Notes: generated by a model not told the origin, from the letters alone. Positions 45,051 to 54,589 are shown, counted from the stretch's first letter. The stretch: DNA of 64,000 bases from Streptomyces sp. MA5143a (GCF_900290235.1 NZ_OLMK01000028.1:186001-250000), one strand, 5' to 3'. A program made the numbers and translations.

Positions 45051-46376
45051 GTGGTGACCAGCACAAAGCGCCACAAGCCAGACCGGCGCACCTACGTCCT
45101 CGACACCAGCGTCCTGCTGGCCGACCCGAACGCTTTGAGCCGCTTCGACGAGCACGAGGTCGTGCTTCCGATCGTCGTGGTGACGGAGCTGGAGGCGAAG
45201 AGGCACCATCCCGAACTCGGCTACTTCGCCCGGCAGGCCCTGCGTCTGCTCGACGAGTTCCGGGTGCGGCACGGCCGCCTCGACGCCCCCATCCCGATCG
45301 GGGACCTCGGCGGGACCGTACGCGTCGAGCTCAACCACTCGGACCCCAGCGTCCTGCCGTCCGGCTACCGCCTGGGGGACAACGACTCCCGCATCCTGGC
45401 GGTCGCCCGCAATCTGCAGGCCGAGGGCTACGACGTGACTGTCGTGTCGAAGGACCTGCCCCTCAGGATCAAGGCGTCCTCCGTGGGCCTCCTCGCCGAG
45501 GAGTACCGCGCGGAACTCGCCATCACGGACGCCTCCGGCTGGACCGGGATGTCCGAGGTGACCCTGCCGGGCGACCAGGTGGACATCCTCTTCGAGGAGG
45601 GGACGGTCTACGTCCCGGAGGTCAGCGGCCTCCCCGTCCACACGGGTCTGACGATCCAGTCCGAGCGGGGCAAGGCCCTCGGCCGGGTGACGGCGGACGG
45701 CAACATCCGGCTCGTCCGCGGCGACCGTGAGGCCTTCGGCATCCACGGCCGCAGCGCCGAGCAGCGCATCGCGCTGGATCTGCTGCTCGACCCGGACGTC
45801 GGGATCGTGTCGATGGGCGGCCGGGCCGGCACCGGCAAGTCCGCGCTCGCGCTCTGCGCGGGCCTGGAGGCCGTGCTCGAACGGCGCCAGCACCAGAAGG
45901 TGATGGTCTTCCGGCCGCTGTACGCGGTGGGCGGGCAGGAGCTCGGCTATCTACCCGGCAGCGAGGCCGAGAAGATGAGCCCCTGGGCGCAGGCGGTCTT
46001 CGACACGCTCTCCGCGGTCACCTCCCGCGAGGTCATCGAGGAGGTCACCGCGCGCGGGATGCTGGAGGTCCTTCCGCTCACGCACATCCGCGGCCGCTCG
46101 CTCCACGACGCGTTCGTCATCGTGGACGAGGCCCAGTCGCTGGAACGGAACGTCCTGCTGACCGTTCTGTCCCGGATCGGGGCGAATTCACGGGTGGTTC
46201 TGACCCATGACGTGGCCCAGCGCGACAACCTGCGCGTCGGTCGCTACGACGGTGTCGTCGCCGTGGTGGAGAAGCTGAAGGGCCATCCGCTCTTCGCCCA
46301 CGTCACGCTGACGCGGTCCGAACGCTCCCAGATCGCGGCCCTGGTGACCGAAATGCTGGAGGACGGGCAGATTTAA
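45051..46376 (+). CDS. PIN-PhoH ATPase/ribonuclease (PhoH2-type)
   Basis: 441 aa with two domains. Residues 10-145 are a PIN nuclease: '[19 protein letters not shown]' (first Asp), '[16 protein letters not shown]' (Glu), '[15 protein letters not shown]' (Asp) and '[14 protein letters not shown]'. From about 225, a PhoH ATPase: '[18 protein letters not shown]' (Walker A), '[35 protein letters not shown]', '[11 protein letters not shown]' (Walker B) and '[11 protein letters not shown]'. PhoH2 proteins are ATP-dependent RNA helicase-RNases, in mycobacteria linked to a toxin-antitoxin operon; no antitoxin partner is seen here. GTG start. Confidence 0.93.
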   Translation: MVTSTKRHKPDRRTYVLDTSVLLADPNALSRFDEHEVVLPIVVVTELEAKRHHPELGYFARQALRLLDEFRVRHGRLDAPIPIGDLGGTVRVELNHSDPSVLPSGYRLGDNDSRILAVARNLQAEGYDVTVVSKDLPLRIKASSVGLLAEEYRAELAITDASGWTGMSEVTLPGDQVDILFEEGTVYVPEVSGLPVHTGLTIQSERGKALGRVTADGNIRLVRGDREAFGIHGRSAEQRIALDLLLDPDVGIVSMGGRAGTGKSALALCAGLEAVLERRQHQKVMVFRPLYAVGGQELGYLPGSEAEKMSPWAQAVFDTLSAVTSREVIEEVTARGMLEVLPLTHIRGRSLHDAFVIVDEAQSLERNVLLTVLSRIGANSRVVLTHDVAQRDNLRVGRYDGVVAVVEKLKGHPLFAHVTLTRSERSQIAALVTEMLEDGQI

Positions 46377-46820
46377 CGGTTCTGACGGTTCCGGACGATC
46401 TGACCAGTTTTGGTCAAGTCCGGTCACCTATGGACCTCTTGGCGCCGTCCGGCAAAGGCGATGAGCCTAGCCGGGCGGCGCCTCGGCGTGTGGGCGTTTC
46501 CGTGAATCCCTGGGGCCAAACGAGGTGTGAGCTTTCACACGCAACTACGAATTGCCTTGCGACGCCGGGTTACGGCAGAGTCTCACTCCTGTCAGGCCCC
46601 GCATACGACACAGCCGTACCCCCAGCGGTACGGAACCACGGCAACACCACGGTCAACTCCATAGCGTCGTCGTATGCCGCCCGAGCACCACGCGGCGCTC
46701 CCGCAAGGGAGTTGCCCACCGGGCCCGCGCCTCCGTGACCCCGCAGTTGGGAGGCCAGCGCCAGGGGCACGATTGCGTCCGCCAGGGTCACCGAGGCGGG
46801 CGATGCTGGAAGGAAACCGT
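46377..46820. other. Long leader upstream of the lytic transglycosylase
   Basis: These 444 bases hold no gene. ATGACCAGTTTTGGTCA-like symmetry (TGACCAGTTTTGGTCA at 46400-46415) is an inverted repeat with a 4-nt centre. TTTCACACG...TGTGAG elements sit near 46526-46541. GTACGGAACC/CGGTACGG segments around 46612-46631 repeat a CGGTAC half. A long structured leader is common for wall hydrolases controlled by riboswitches, but I could not match the ydaO consensus. Confidence 0.4.
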
Positions 46821-47513
46821 GTGAGCCGGATTTCGGTCCGGGGATTCGCAGTGGCTTCGGCCACCGCGGTCACCGCAGTCGGAAGTGTCGTCGGAGTTGC
46901 CTCGGGCAGCACCGCCCAGACCACGGACGACGCCGAGGCGGTCGCGAACGACACCACGTTGCTCGCCGACATCCCTGTTGGTGAGCAGGCGCAGGTGCAG
47001 ACCGCATCCCTGACTGCACAGGCCGACGCCCAGGCCATCGCCGCCGACGCGACCGCCCGCAAGGACGCCGAGGAGACCGCCCGTAAGAAGGCGGCCGAGG
47101 ACGCGATCGCGAAGCAGAAGCAGGCGGAGAAGGCCGAGCAGGAGCGCAAGGCGAAGGCCGAAGCCGAGACGAAGGCCCAGGCTGCCAGCTCGCTCGGCGA
47201 CGCCCCGACGCAGAGCTCCTACACCGTCGCCGAGATCCAGGCGATGGCGAAGGCGGTCGTGGCGAGCGACCAGTGGACCTGCTTCAGCAACATCGTGAAC
47301 CACGAGTCCACCTGGAACTACAAGGCCGTCAACCCGTCCTCGGGTGCCTACGGTCTCTTCCAGGCGCTCCCCGGCTCCAAGATGTCGTCCGCCGGCTCCG
47401 ACTGGCAGACCAACCCGGCCACGCAGATCAAGTGGGGCCTCAACTACATGGAATCGCGCTACGGCAGCCCCTGCGGGGCGTGGTCCTTCTGGCAGGCCAA
47501 CCACTGGTACTAG
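46821..47513 (+). CDS. Secreted lytic transglycosylase (SLT-like)
   Basis: 230 aa. A Sec signal ('FAVASATAVTAVGSVVGVASGSTAQ') precedes a long Ala/Lys/Glu-rich helix (60-125), probably a coiled coil. The C-terminal 80 residues are a Goose-lysozyme/SLT fold: 'FSNIVNHESTWNYKAVNPSSGAYGLFQALPGSKM' with the catalytic Glu in 'HESTW', 'NPATQIKWGLNYMESRYGSPCGAWSFW'. It cuts peptidoglycan glycan strands. The GTG at 46821 has GGAAGGAAA upstream; the ATG at 46803 is an alternative. Confidence 0.9.
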   Translation: MSRISVRGFAVASATAVTAVGSVVGVASGSTAQTTDDAEAVANDTTLLADIPVGEQAQVQTASLTAQADAQAIAADATARKDAEETARKKAAEDAIAKQKQAEKAEQERKAKAEAETKAQAASSLGDAPTQSSYTVAEIQAMAKAVVASDQWTCFSNIVNHESTWNYKAVNPSSGAYGLFQALPGSKMSSAGSDWQTNPATQIKWGLNYMESRYGSPCGAWSFWQANHWY

Positions 47514-47580
47514 GCCTGCCGCACCGCCGATGACCAGCCGCGATCCTCGTCGGCGGGGCACCGTCGGCCGCTCGACGCCC

Positions 47581-47615
47581 GGAAGCCCCCCACCGTTCTT
47601 CGGTGGGGGGCTTCC
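47581..47615 (+). terminator. Perfect 15-bp hairpin after the transglycosylase
   Basis: GGAAGCCCCCCACCG (47581-47595) and CGGTGGGGGGCTTCC (47601-47615) pair exactly around TTCTT. About 70 nt past the stop. Confidence 0.85.
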
Positions 47616-47699
47616 GCCATGTACGGTCGAAACCCCCGGGATGAATCGCGGCCTCCGGGGCACATGGTGGACAGCAGGGGCGACGGGGGAAGAGGACGC

Positions 47700-49157
47700 A
47701 TGAAGTCGCGGGTGCCAGGGTGGCTCGGCCGGATCGGCTCCGGCCTGAGCGGTTGGGGCGAGCGGTTGGAGCGCCGCCGCGCGGAGATCGAGTCCGAGTC
47801 CTCGGAGTCGTCCGGGCGTTCGGGGTCCTACGGGTCTTCGGGGTCTTACGGGTCTTCAACGGGTTCCGGGGCTTCGGCGGGGTCCGGATCCGCTGCGGGG
47901 TCGCAATCCACGGGGGATTCCTCGCGCGGGTCCGGAGACGATGACCCCAAGAGGGTCGCGATGGAAGCGCAGGGCTCCCCCGGCGGCGGTCCGGCCGACG
48001 CGCCCACCGCCGTCCTGCGCCCGCGCCCCGACCCGGCGTCCGCGGTGCCCTGGGGCATGCGGGTCGCGGCGGAGGCCGGCTGGCGGCTGCTCGTCCTCGC
48101 GGGCACCGTCTGGGTGCTGATGCGGATCATCAGCTCCGTGCAACTCCTGGTGCTGTCCTTCACCAGCGCGCTGCTCATCACGGCGCTGCTCCAGCCGACG
48201 GTGGCCCGGCTGACCCGGCACCGCGTACCGCGCGGCCTCGCCACGGCCCTGACCGCCGCCCTCGGCTTCGTCATCATGGGACTCATCGGCTGGTTCGTCA
48301 CCTGGCAGGTCATGGAGAACATCGACGACCTCTCCGACCAGGTCCAGGACGGCATCGACGAGTTGCGGCGCTGGCTGCTCGACAGCCCGTTCCATGTCAC
48401 CGAGAACCAGATCAACGACATCGCGGGGAACCTCCGCGAGGCCATCAGCGACAACACGGACACGATCACCACGGCGGGGCTGGAGGGCGTGACCGTCATC
48501 GTCGAGGCGCTCACCGGCATCCTCCTGACGATCTTCTCCACGCTGTTCCTGCTCTACGACGGCAAGCGGATCTGGCAGTGGTCCCTGAAGCTGGTCCCGG
48601 CGGCGGCCCGCCCCGGAGTCTCCGCGGCCGGGCCGCGTGCCTGGCGGACGTTGACCGCGTATGTGCGCGGCACGGTGATAGTGGCCCTGATCGACGCCAT
48701 CTTCATCGGCCTCGGCATCTACTTCCTCGATGTGCCGATGGCCGTCCCGCTGGCCGTGTTCATCTTCCTGTTCGCCTTCATCCCCCTGGTCGGCGCGGTC
48801 GTCTCGGGTGCCCTCGCCGTGGTCGTGGCGCTGGTGACGCAGGGCGTCTTCACCGCCGTCATGACCCTCGTCGTGGTCCTCGCGGTCCAGCAGATCGAGG
48901 GGCACATCCTCCAGCCGTTCATCCTCGGCCGCGCTGTGCGCGTCCACCCGCTCGCCGTCGTCCTGTCGGTCGCCGCGGGCGGGATGATCGCGGGCATCGG
49001 GGGCGCGGTGGTCGCGGTGCCGCTGGTCGCCGTCACCAACACGGTGGTGGGGTCCCTGCGGGCGTACGCGCAGGACAGGCCGTACGGGGACGAGGAGCCG
49101 CACGGTCGTGGGGCGCGGTCCGGTGGCGGGGCCCGGTCGGGCGGGGATGCGGGTTAG
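47700..49157 (+). CDS. AI-2E-family transporter
   Basis: 485 aa. A 100-residue N-terminal extension is Ser/Gly-rich and low complexity ('SSESSGRSGSYGSSGSYGSS'). The transmembrane core begins near 140 ('WRLLVLAGTVWVLMRIISSV', 'LLVLSFTSALLITALLQPTVARL', 'LGFVIMGLIGWFVTWQV'). A second set of helices runs from about 275 on ('TGILLTIFSTLFLLYD', 'VALIDAIFIGLGIYFLDVPMAVPLAVFIFLFAFIPLVGAVVSGALAVVVALVTQG'). The 'FIPLVGAVVSG' and 'QQIEGHILQPFILG' motifs identify the family (AI-2 exporters and permease PerM relatives). The start at 47700 fits 'MKSRVPGWL'. The product ends in Arg/Gly repeats, and the stop overlaps the convergent reductase gene. Confidence 0.92.
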   Translation: MKSRVPGWLGRIGSGLSGWGERLERRRAEIESESSESSGRSGSYGSSGSYGSSTGSGASAGSGSAAGSQSTGDSSRGSGDDDPKRVAMEAQGSPGGGPADAPTAVLRPRPDPASAVPWGMRVAAEAGWRLLVLAGTVWVLMRIISSVQLLVLSFTSALLITALLQPTVARLTRHRVPRGLATALTAALGFVIMGLIGWFVTWQVMENIDDLSDQVQDGIDELRRWLLDSPFHVTENQINDIAGNLREAISDNTDTITTAGLEGVTVIVEALTGILLTIFSTLFLLYDGKRIWQWSLKLVPAAARPGVSAAGPRAWRTLTAYVRGTVIVALIDAIFIGLGIYFLDVPMAVPLAVFIFLFAFIPLVGAVVSGALAVVVALVTQGVFTAVMTLVVVLAVQQIEGHILQPFILGRAVRVHPLAVVLSVAAGGMIAGIGGAVVAVPLVAVTNTVVGSLRAYAQDRPYGDEEPHGRGARSGGGARSGGDAG

Positions 49158-49720
49158 TTCCTCCCGTGGCGGAGCAGGACTACTCCGTTGCCGAAGGTGC
49201 GGGTCTCGATCAGGCGCAGGTCGGCCGTCGGCCGCTCCTCGGCCTGGGAGAACAGCGGCCTGCCCCGACCGAGGATGACCGGGTGGACGTAGAGCCAGTA
49301 CTCGTCGATCAGGTCGTGCCGCATGAACTCGGCGGCGAGGGTGGCGCCGCCGAGGGCGAGGTCGCCGCCCTCCTGCGCCTTCAGCGCCATGATGTCCTCC
49401 ACGACGACGTCCCGCACGATCGTGGTGTGCCACTCGGCGCGGTGCAGCGTCCGTGAGAACACGAGCTTCGGCTTCTCACGCCAGATGCGGGCGAAGTCCG
49501 CGACGGGAGCGGGCGCGTCGGGGTCCCGGTCGGCCGTGGGCCAGTAGTCGGCCATCAGCTCGTAGGAGACCCGGCCGTCCAGGAAGACGCCCATGTCCCT
49601 GAGGACGTCGTTGAAGTGGGTGTGCAGCTCCTCGTCGACGAGCTGCCAGTCCAGCTCACGGTTCGGGCCCTCCATGTAGCCGTCGAGGGACAGGGACATC
49701 ATCAGGACGATCTTTCGCAT
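49154..49720 (-). CDS. RibD-C-terminal/dihydrofolate reductase-like protein
   Basis: 188 aa, 'RKIVLMMSLSLDGYMEGPNRELDW' is the typical start of the DHFR-like RibD_C family. 'VFLDGRVSYELMADYWPTAD' carries the NADPH-binding Gly/Arg, and 'DLALGGATLAAEFMRHDLIDEYWLYVHPVILGRGRPLF' is the second conserved stretch. Such proteins reduce small substrates; in Streptomyces the substrate is usually unknown. The coding region overlaps the AI-2E gene end by 4 nt tail to tail. Confidence 0.9.
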   Translation of the reverse strand: MRKIVLMMSLSLDGYMEGPNRELDWQLVDEELHTHFNDVLRDMGVFLDGRVSYELMADYWPTADRDPDAPAPVADFARIWREKPKLVFSRTLHRAEWHTTIVRDVVVEDIMALKAQEGGDLALGGATLAAEFMRHDLIDEYWLYVHPVILGRGRPLFSQAEERPTADLRLIETRTFGNGVVLLRHGRN

Positions 49721-49825
49721 GTGTGGGCTCCCGCGGTTCTCGGTGTCGGCCTGGGACGAGCATGGCGCGGGAAGGGACCGGTCGCCCGGATTTGGCGAGG
49801 GCTGAACGGCAGACGCCGTCGGCGG

Positions 49826-50536
49826 TCAGCGGTCGGGGTCGGCGGATTCGCCGGGGGCGACGAGCCCGGTCTCGTAGGCGAGGACCACGGCCTGGGCCCG
49901 GTCGCGGAGGGTCAGTTTGGCGAAGATCCGGGCCACATGGGTCTTCACCGTCGCCTCGCTCAGGGTCAGGTGCCGGGCCAGCTCGGCGTTGGACAGCCCT
50001 CTTCCCATGAGGGTCAGCACCTCCCGTTCGCGCGGCGTCAGGAGGGTGAGATCACGGTGGACGGCGGGGTGTGCGGGTCCGGGAGCGGTCCGTCCGGCGC
50101 CGGAGGCCCAGCGTTCCACCAGGCGGCGGGTGATCGAGGGCGCGAGCAGCGCGTCGCCGGTGTCGACCAGGCGTACCGCGGCGGCGAGATGGGCCGGGGT
50201 GACGTCCTTGAGCAGGAAGCCGCTGGCACCGGCGGCGAGGGCCGCGTAGACGTAGGAGTCGAGGTCGAAGGTGGTCAGCATGATCACTCGGCAGCCGGGG
50301 GTCTGCGCGAGGACGCGGCGGGCGGCTTCCAGGCCGTCCATGTGCGGCATGCGGATGTCCATGAGGACGACATCGGGACGCAGTCGGCTCACGGTCCGGA
50401 CGGCTTCGGCGCCGTCCGCGGCTTCGCCGACCACGTTGATGCCGCGCGCGGTCAGGATCAGGCGGAAGCCGGTGCGGACAAGTTCCTGGTCGTCGGCGAT
50501 CACCACGCGGGGGGCGGGGCCGGTGGGTGTGGTCAT
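49826..50536 (-). CDS. NarL/LuxR-type response regulator
   Basis: 236 aa. Receiver domain with acidic 'VVIADDQELVRTG', phospho-acceptor Asp 60 in 'DVVLMDIRMPHMDG' and Lys in 'GFLLKDVTP'. The C-terminal GerE helix-turn-helix is 'LTPREREVLTLMGRGLSNAELARHLTLSEATVKTHVARIFAKL'. Its 3' neighbour in the operon is the kinase gene upstream, which it overlaps by ATGA (50533-50536). The pair lies divergent from an ABC exporter, the usual layout for a cell-envelope-stress or antibiotic-sensing module. Confidence 0.94.
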   Translation of the reverse strand: MTTPTGPAPRVVIADDQELVRTGFRLILTARGINVVGEAADGAEAVRTVSRLRPDVVLMDIRMPHMDGLEAARRVLAQTPGCRVIMLTTFDLDSYVYAALAAGASGFLLKDVTPAHLAAAVRLVDTGDALLAPSITRRLVERWASGAGRTAPGPAHPAVHRDLTLLTPREREVLTLMGRGLSNAELARHLTLSEATVKTHVARIFAKLTLRDRAQAVVLAYETGLVAPGESADPDR

Positions 50537-51429
50537 GGCCGGTCCAGTGGGATGCGGGCGCGGACACGGTACCCGCCGCCCAGGCGGCGCCGCGCGTCCA
50601 GATGACCGCCGTAGACGGCGACGCGCTCCCGCAGACCGATGAGCCCGCGTCCCGCTCCCCGGGTCTGCTCCGCGGGTGGGTGGACGGGGGGCACGGGGGC
50701 GTCACCCGACAGGACACTCGGGCCGCTGTTCAGGACTTCGACGCGCAGCCAGTGCTCCGCGTACCGCACCGTCACCTCGGCCTTCGCTCCGTGGCCGTGC
50801 TTGAGGGCGTTGGTCAGTGCCTCCTGGATGATCCGGTAGGCGGTGACGTCGATCCCGGTCGGCAGGGGGCGGGGATCGCCGGATATCCGTACCTCGACGG
50901 GCAGTCCGGCGAAGGCGATCCGGTCGATCAACGGGCTGAGCCGGCTCAGGCTCGGCTGGGGGGCCAGGTCCCCGCCGTACGGTTCGTCGTCCCCGTCCTG
51001 CGCCGGGGCGAGCAGGCCGAGCAGGTGCCTCAGCTCGGTCATCGCGGTCCGCCCGGCGCTCTCCACCGCGGTCAGCGCGGCCTCGGCCTCGCCGGGCAGG
51101 GTGGCCAGCACCTCGCGGGCGGCCCCGGCCTGCACCACCATGAGGCTCACGTTGTGGCTGACGATGTCGTGGAGTTCGGCCGCGATCCTGGCCCGCTCGG
51201 CGTCGACCGCGGTCCGCGCGGCGCTCTCCCGTTCCCGCTCCAGCAGCCAACCGCCCTCCTCGACGGCCGCACGATGCCGCCGCCGGGCCCGGACGAGCGC
51301 CACGCTCAGGACGACCACCGCGGCGCACGCCGCCGCCGACACCGCGACCAGCCAGATCAACCCCGAACTCCCCACCCGCACAAGCTTGGCAGCCTGGCCA
51401 TCCCGCCGCCTCATGCTGTGGATCCACAT
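50533..51429 (-). CDS. NarL-type sensor histidine kinase
   Basis: 298 aa. Only one transmembrane helix near the N-terminus ('LIWLVAVSAAACAAVVVLSVALV', about 24-46); no extracytoplasmic sensor, so it may sense through the membrane or the neighbouring transporter. A HisKA_3 helix 'ARIAAELHDIVSHNVSLMVVQAGAAREVL' holds the phospho-His. The HATPase has 'IIQEALTNALKHGHG' (N box) and 'GRGLIGLRERVAVYGG' (G box). The ATG at 51429 is taken as start; an ATG at 51414 is possible. It phosphorylates the regulator encoded downstream. Confidence 0.93.
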   Translation of the reverse strand: MWIHSMRRRDGQAAKLVRVGSSGLIWLVAVSAAACAAVVVLSVALVRARRRHRAAVEEGGWLLERERESAARTAVDAERARIAAELHDIVSHNVSLMVVQAGAAREVLATLPGEAEAALTAVESAGRTAMTELRHLLGLLAPAQDGDDEPYGGDLAPQPSLSRLSPLIDRIAFAGLPVEVRISGDPRPLPTGIDVTAYRIIQEALTNALKHGHGAKAEVTVRYAEHWLRVEVLNSGPSVLSGDAPVPPVHPPAEQTRGAGRGLIGLRERVAVYGGHLDARRRLGGGYRVRARIPLDRP

Positions 51430-51513
51430 CCCTACATCCCCAGGATGACCCGCGCGGCCGGTTACACCCGGCGAGGGACGTCATGCCCGCCCCGGCGCTT
51501 CTAGGTTCGTGCC

Positions 51514-52227
51514 ATGACAACTGTTCCGGACAACCACCCCTCACGAACCGTCGTGCGGCTGGACGACGTCCGCAAGGAGTACGGCGACGCGACGGCCCTG
51601 GACGGCGTCCGCCTGGAGATCCGCGCCGGGGAGGCGGTGGCGGTGATGGGGCCGTCGGGCTGCGGCAAGTCCACGCTGCTCAACATGGTCGCGGGCCTGG
51701 ACCGCCCGACGTCGGGAACCGTTCAGGTCCGCGGCCAGGATCTGGGGGCGTTGAACGAGACCGGGCTGGCTCTGTTCCGGCGGCGGCACATCGGCATGAT
51801 CTTCCAGTTCTTCAATCTGATCGACGACCTGCCGGCGCTGGACAACGTCGCGCTGGCGGCCCAGTTGATCGGCACGTCCGCCCGGCAGGCGCGCCGCCGC
51901 GCGCTGGAACTCCTCGACGAACTCGGCATCGCCGACCGCAAGGACACCTACCCGGCCGCCTTGAGCGGAGGTGAGCGTCAACGCGTCGCCGTGGCCCGGG
52001 CGCTGATGAACCGTCCGGCCCTGCTGCTGGCCGACGAGCCGACGGGCGCGCTGGACAGCCGCTCGGGCGAGCAGGTCATGGACCTGCTGATCGACCTCAA
52101 CCAGATCGGTCAGACGCTGCTGATCGTCACGCACGACCCGCACCTGGCCACACGCTGCGCCAGCAGGCTGATCGAGGTCGCCGACGGCCGGGTGGCCCGC
52201 GAGAGCGCTGTGGAGACCACCGTATGA
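51514..52227 (+). CDS. ABC transporter ATP-binding protein
   Basis: 237 aa. Walker A 'GPSGCGKST' (about 47-55), Q loop 'IFQFFNLIDDLPALDNV', signature 'ALSGGERQRVAVARAL', Walker B 'LLLADEPTGALD' and 'LLIVTHDPHLA'. The MacB/LolD type. The 84-nt spacer to the histidine kinase gene at 51429 holds both promoters. It overlaps the permease gene by ATGA (52224-52227). Confidence 0.96.
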   Translation: MTTVPDNHPSRTVVRLDDVRKEYGDATALDGVRLEIRAGEAVAVMGPSGCGKSTLLNMVAGLDRPTSGTVQVRGQDLGALNETGLALFRRRHIGMIFQFFNLIDDLPALDNVALAAQLIGTSARQARRRALELLDELGIADRKDTYPAALSGGERQRVAVARALMNRPALLLADEPTGALDSRSGEQVMDLLIDLNQIGQTLLIVTHDPHLATRCASRLIEVADGRVARESAVETTV

Positions 52228-54527
52228 GCGCCGTGTGGAGGGCGTCGCGGGCGGCCGTGAAACGCCGCAGGCTCCAGACGTTCGTCATCGGGCTCGTGGT
52301 CCTGTGCTCCACCACGACGATCCTGCTCGGGCTGGTGCTCCTCGCCGCGGCGTCGGCCCCCTTCGACAACGCGTTCGCGCAGCAGCGCGGGGCCCACACG
52401 GTGGCGACGTTCGACGCGTCGAAGGTGTCGTCCGCACGGCTCGCGGCCACGGCCCGCCGGCCGGGGGTCGAGGCCGCGGCCGGGCCCTTCGGGCAGGCGG
52501 TTCTCGAGATGCCCGAAGACTGGCTGTGGATGCCGGCCGGTTCCCTCTCCGTCGTGGGCCGGGCCGAACCGGACGGACCGGTCGACCGCGTCCACCTCCT
52601 GGAGGGCCGCTGGGCCACCGCTCCCGGTGAGATCGTCATCAACTGGCCGATCGCCGGCACCCCCGGCCGGGACTCGCTCGGCACCGAACTCAGGCCCCGT
52701 GGAGGTCCGGCCCTCACCGTCGTCGGCTTCGCCACCAGCATGAGCAAGACCGCCGGGGGCTGGGTCTCCCCCGAGCAGGTGGAGCGGCTGCGCCCGGCCA
52801 CCCGTCAGATGTTGTACCGCTTCTCGGACGCCTCGACCGAGCGGGAGCTGCGGGCCGGCCTCACCACGGCCACCGCCCGACTGCCCGCCGACTCACTGGT
52901 GACCGCACAGACCTATCTCGCCCTCAAGCGGGCCTTCGCCGCGCAGGCGGACGCCTATGTGCCGTTCATGACGCTGTTCGGCGTGCTCGGTCTGCTCATC
53001 TCCGTGCTGATCGTGGGGAATGTCGTCAGCGGGGCGGTGGTCTCCGGGCATCGGCACATCGGTGTGCTCAAAGCGCTGGGCTTCACCCCGAACCAGGTGA
53101 TGGCGGTCTATCTGACGATGGTCTCCGTCCCCGCGGTCATCGGCTGCGTCCTCGGCACCCTCATCGGGAACGCGGCGACGGGACCCATCCTGCGGGTGGC
53201 CTTCGCCGGCATCGACACGGGCGGCGCGGAGATCGGCACCAGCTGGTGGCCGTCCGTGCTGTGCCTGGCGGGGATGCCGGCTCTCGTCGTCGTCACCGCC
53301 CTGATCCCCGCCGTACGCGCGCACCGGCTTCCCGCCGCCCAGGCGATCACCGCGGGAAGTTCGCCACGGACCGGACGAGGGCTGCGCGTCCAGCGCCGGC
53401 TCGGCGGAACGCGCCTGCCCCGTGCCGTCAGCCTGGGCCTTGGCCGGCCGTTCGCGCGGCCGGGCCGCTCGCTGCTGACCATGGCGGCCATCGTCCTCGG
53501 CGTCACCACCGTCACCCTGACGACCGGTCTGACCAGCACCCTGCTCGCCTTCGTCGACGACGACGGGGCCACCCGGGTGCGCGTGGAGGCGGCGGGGGGT
53601 TCCACCGCCGGGGGCGACACCGCCCGGCGCCTGTCCGACCGGCAGACCGAGCAGCGGCTGCGCTCCCTGCCCGGCGCGGACCGGGTGACCGTCCGCGGGC
53701 TCACCAGGGTGAGCCTCGCCGGACACACGGAACCCGTGTACGCCAACTTCTACCGCGGGGACACCCGGGACCTCGCCCCCCATGTCGTCGACGGGCACTG
53801 GCCCGACCGTGCCGGACAGGCCGCCGCCGGGCCGGCGTTCCTCGACCAGCACGGGCTGTCCGTGGGCGACCGGATCACCGTCCTCCTGAACGGCAGGCAG
53901 ACCCCCGTGACGATCGTGGGCCGGCTCTCGGACGGCAACGCCAAGGCGCTGGACTCCAACTGGCAGACCCTGCGGCGCCTCGACTCCTCGTTCCAGGCCG
54001 CCGAGTACACGGTCCGCCTCACCCAGGGCGCCGACGTCCGGAAGTACGTCGACGCGGTCAGGGCCGCCGACCCGGCTCTCCGCCCCTCGGTACTGCGACC
54101 CGACAACACCGTCACCGCGACCGTGGTCGGCTTCTCGTCGGTGTTCACCGTGCTGCTGACCGTGGTCGCCTCGCTCGGTGTCTTCAACACGGTCCTGCTC
54201 GACATCCGCGAACGGCGGCGCGACCTGGGCATGCTCAAGTCGAGCGGCATGACCCCCCGCCAGGTCATGACAATGACGATATCGTCCGTCGCGGCCCTCG
54301 GCCTGGTCGGCGGGCTGCTGGGAATCCCGTTGGGGGTCGTCGCGCACCGGCTCGTCGTGGACCACGTCGGCGTGATCGTGTTCCCGGAGTTCACGAAACA
54401 GGTGTGGCACCTGCCCCAGCTGGCCGCGCTGATGCTGGCGGGCGTCACGATGGCCGTCCTCGGCGCCCTGATCCCGGCGCGGTCGGCGGCACGGCTCACC
54501 ATCGCGAAGGTGCTGCACAACGAGTAG
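52224..54527 (+). CDS. FtsX-like ABC transporter permease
   Basis: 767 aa with the two-unit FtsX plan. N-terminal helix 'TFVIGLVVLCSTTTILLGLVLLA', an extracytoplasmic domain with MacB-core features (about 60-240), three helices at 250-390 ('FMTLFGVLGLLISVLIVGNVVSGAVVSG', 'KALGFTPNQVMAVYLTMVSVPAVIGCVLGTLIG'), then a second unit (SLLTMAAIVLGVTTVTLTTGL) and three final helices ('VFTVLLTVVASLGVFNTVLLDIRERRRDLGMLKSSGMTPRQVM'). With the ATPase and the adjacent two-component system it forms a likely antibiotic-sensing or lipid-export module. Ends at a hairpin terminator. Confidence 0.93.
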   Translation: MSAVWRASRAAVKRRRLQTFVIGLVVLCSTTTILLGLVLLAAASAPFDNAFAQQRGAHTVATFDASKVSSARLAATARRPGVEAAAGPFGQAVLEMPEDWLWMPAGSLSVVGRAEPDGPVDRVHLLEGRWATAPGEIVINWPIAGTPGRDSLGTELRPRGGPALTVVGFATSMSKTAGGWVSPEQVERLRPATRQMLYRFSDASTERELRAGLTTATARLPADSLVTAQTYLALKRAFAAQADAYVPFMTLFGVLGLLISVLIVGNVVSGAVVSGHRHIGVLKALGFTPNQVMAVYLTMVSVPAVIGCVLGTLIGNAATGPILRVAFAGIDTGGAEIGTSWWPSVLCLAGMPALVVVTALIPAVRAHRLPAAQAITAGSSPRTGRGLRVQRRLGGTRLPRAVSLGLGRPFARPGRSLLTMAAIVLGVTTVTLTTGLTSTLLAFVDDDGATRVRVEAAGGSTAGGDTARRLSDRQTEQRLRSLPGADRVTVRGLTRVSLAGHTEPVYANFYRGDTRDLAPHVVDGHWPDRAGQAAAGPAFLDQHGLSVGDRITVLLNGRQTPVTIVGRLSDGNAKALDSNWQTLRRLDSSFQAAEYTVRLTQGADVRKYVDAVRAADPALRPSVLRPDNTVTATVVGFSSVFTVLLTVVASLGVFNTVLLDIRERRRDLGMLKSSGMTPRQVMTMTISSVAALGLVGGLLGIPLGVVAHRLVVDHVGVIVFPEFTKQVWHLPQLAALMLAGVTMAVLGALIPARSAARLTIAKVLHNE

Positions 54528-54547
54528 CGCCCGGTGAGCGCCGCCTC

Positions 54548-54589
54548 CGCCGGGAGCCGTCCAGTCCAGCTGGGCGACGGCTCCCGGCG
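54548..54589. terminator. Hairpin terminator after the FtsX-like gene
   Basis: CGCCGGGAGCCGTC (54548-54561) and GACGGCTCCCGGCG (54576-54589) are exact complements around a 14-nt loop. It lies 20 nt past the permease stop and 22 nt before the convergent small zinc-protein gene. Confidence 0.82.

Noticed and set aside
46377..46820. ydaO (c-di-AMP) riboswitch upstream of the transglycosylase
   Set aside because: The expected GGGGAACC, GGGGUGAAUC and terminal AACCUCG blocks were not found; only generic structure is present.
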